Assembly (NCBI GenBank): GCA_964304625.1
Contig: OZ199838.1
Location: 7,936,001 to 8,000,000, forward strand
DNA length: 64,000 nt
Direction of reading: 5' to 3'
From: Kudoa neothunni
Lineage: Eukaryota; Cnidaria
Shown here piece by piece: positions 62,475-64,000 of this stretch. Position 1 is the stretch's first letter. Each line of letters starts with the position of its first letter. The translations under genes and the position numbers were made by a program. The notes under the pieces are model-generated. The model was not told the origin of the DNA, made no database searches, and saw only the letters and a list, made by a program, of their open reading frames with translations.

Positions 62475-62478
62475 TTAA

Positions 62479-62869
62479 AGAATGATGTAGGTGCACATAA
62501 TTAAAGATTTTAAGATTAAAATATAATTTTTTAGAATTGATTATTCACTAAATTTTATCCGAGTGTAAAAAGATACAAATATTTTACCAATAAATGATTA
62601 AAACAAAAATTGCGAATTATTTTTCGGCCAAATAATCTTAATAATGTTTTTTTGTTATTATAATTTTATCAAAGGTATTATACCTATGCTAAAAAATAAA
62701 GAAAATGCACAAAAATGGTACACGCGCACGCAATTTATGTGCGTATTATCGATTGCCTGCTGCGTTTAAAAATTTTAAAGATTTTAATATCTGAGACAAG
62801 AATAATGATAAACCAGTTTTAATATTACATAAACCGTTGATATTTAAATGTGGAAGTATCTATTCGCAC
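62479..62869. other. No feature seen
   Basis: AT-rich sequence between the piggyBac-derived element and the hAT end. Nothing recognisable on either strand. Confidence 0.5.
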
Positions 62870-64000
62870 CAGGGTTGCCAGAATTGGTACGCTCGTACCA
62901 AAATGGTACTTTTTCACCTTCAAGACAAAATTTTCAATCCCGTCGACGATATTCAGTTCCCGGTTAGGTATTAGTGATGAATGCAAAGTAGCGTTAATGG
63001 CTTATTTAAAAATGTATACTTTTTACGTTTATTTATTGTTATTTTAGCGTATAGATATAATATTATACGAATATATGCAAAATATGTCTTGGTATTGAAT
63101 TCGATGTTATTTTAAATATCCAATTTATCTCTTTAATGTTTGGTCTCATAAAGAAAAGAAAACAGCCAATTAAATTTCACAATATTATCATTTAACAAAA
63201 TTTTATAAACTTAAGCTTATTTTTTTCTTCACCCACATGTTGAATGAGTTTCTGACCACGAGAATGTTATCTATTTATTGTTTTAAATGAAACTTTCTTT
63301 GATTTCATGGTCAAATCGGCTTCATTCAATCCCAATGTATATTTAACCTTATACGTGGGAAATTAGCTCGTTTACTTCACGAAATTAATTCTTCTGCCTA
63401 AAAGTTTTATACTTTTTGGCCTTAAATGTTTTTTTAATTAAAAAATCTGGCTCGAAAGAGTTATTGAATTTAATTGTCGCTAAAAAAATTCCTGAAAATG
63501 TTAAATTTATACATTTATAACTAGAGGAATTGTTAATAAATTATATTGTTTAAAATTGCACCCATCATTGACACCCGGAAACATTTAAATGTTATGGAAA
63601 TGAAGTTGAAGAGGAAAACGATATCCGGAATGCGATAAGGATAAAATTTTATACACAGACACTTATTTTAACGTACAAATTCATTCTTAATAACGCGCGT
63701 TTTAGTAATTTACTACATAGTTTTTGCATTCAACAAGTTGAATTAATTTCTGTAACTTTTATTGTGTTATACATAATGTAATATTTGTTGGGTTAGTGAT
63801 TCTTGATGGCCTTTAATCAAAACGATAGCGACTGGGGAAACGAAAGTGATATAAGTAACACACCAATCAAGAAAATATATAAAGGTTATAAACGCAAGGT
63901 AAGAAGAGAATAGTCGGAAGATCGAAGATTTATCCAGTGGATTGATGTGAGCGAGGATAACAAAGAGGAAGTGTTCTGTAAAGTGTGTAAATGTGAAGTT
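62870..64000 (+). mobile_element. hAT element, left end, running out of the window
   Basis: CAGGGTTGCCAGAATTGGTA at 62870 is a hAT-type terminus. A hAT-like coding start follows at 63806. The right end is not in the window. Confidence 0.6.
63806..64000 (+). pseudogene. hAT transposase N-terminus with BED-type finger, partial
   Basis: From ATG at 63806: an acidic start (NQNDSDWGNESDIS), a basic patch (KIYKGYKRK), an in-frame TAG at 63911, then RRFIQWIDVSEDNKEEVFCK with CKVCKCEV at the window edge. The W...FCxxC pattern is the start of the BED-like finger of SCAND3/ZBED-type hAT transposases. The TAG could end a 15-nt GTAAG...TAG segment that behaves like an intron, or simply be a break. The window ends inside the finger. 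Confidence 0.6.

Overview
The window looks like AT-rich nuclear DNA from an animal. Seven host genes can be assembled across splice junctions, and one of them is a KLF/Sp-type three-finger factor, a metazoan gene class. Most introns are tiny (about 24-58 nt), intergenic spacers are short, and the rest of the window is packed with DNA transposons. A compact parasitic invertebrate such as a myxozoan is my best guess. That is inference from intron size, base composition and transposon mix, not from a marker gene.

Layout. 1-8.7 kb: an unclassified repeat, a MITE, a copia relic, a Merlin element with long terminal inverted repeats (TIRs) broken by a MULE, then a second MULE remnant. 8.7-10.2 kb: a decayed Tigger. 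11.6-12.7 kb: the KLF-like gene. 13.8-17.3 kb: a Gypsy integrase fossil, a FLYWCH MULE and a second copy of the repeat. 17.5-18.3 kb: a tRNA-type SINE and a short MITE. 18.5-19.8 kb: GDP-L-fucose synthase. 20.3-28.7 kb: a decayed hAT, then a three-level nest (Tigger in hAT in a Tc1-like element), then an apparently intact intron-bearing Tc1-like element. 28.7-34.8 kb: a TIR element holding a Merlin transposase, a young MULE and a GC-rich TIR element. 37.5-38.7 kb: a two-RRM protein. 40.5-42.8 kb: a piggyBac with an open transposase. 43.1-48.7 kb: the third repeat copy, a Gypsy fossil and Merlin pieces. 49.0-52.3 kb: convergent BCCIP and DNA polymerase eta. 52.4-55.2 kb: a Merlin element with almost identical long TIRs. 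56-56.7 kb: piggyBac-type MITEs. 56.8-60.9 kb: divergent TFIIIC subunit (GTF3C2-like) and OSGEP/Kae1. 61.4-64 kb: a piggyBac-derived element and the start of a hAT.

Functional links. GTF3C2 (tRNA gene transcription) and OSGEP (tRNA t6A modification) share a 166-bp divergent promoter region. Polymerase eta and BCCIP (both genome maintenance) converge with 59 bp between their stop codons. OSGEP is readable only through its seventh exon and then runs into transposon-bearing sequence. The gene models were built by hand from conserved motifs and frame continuity. No alignment program was run, so family names rest on motif recognition.
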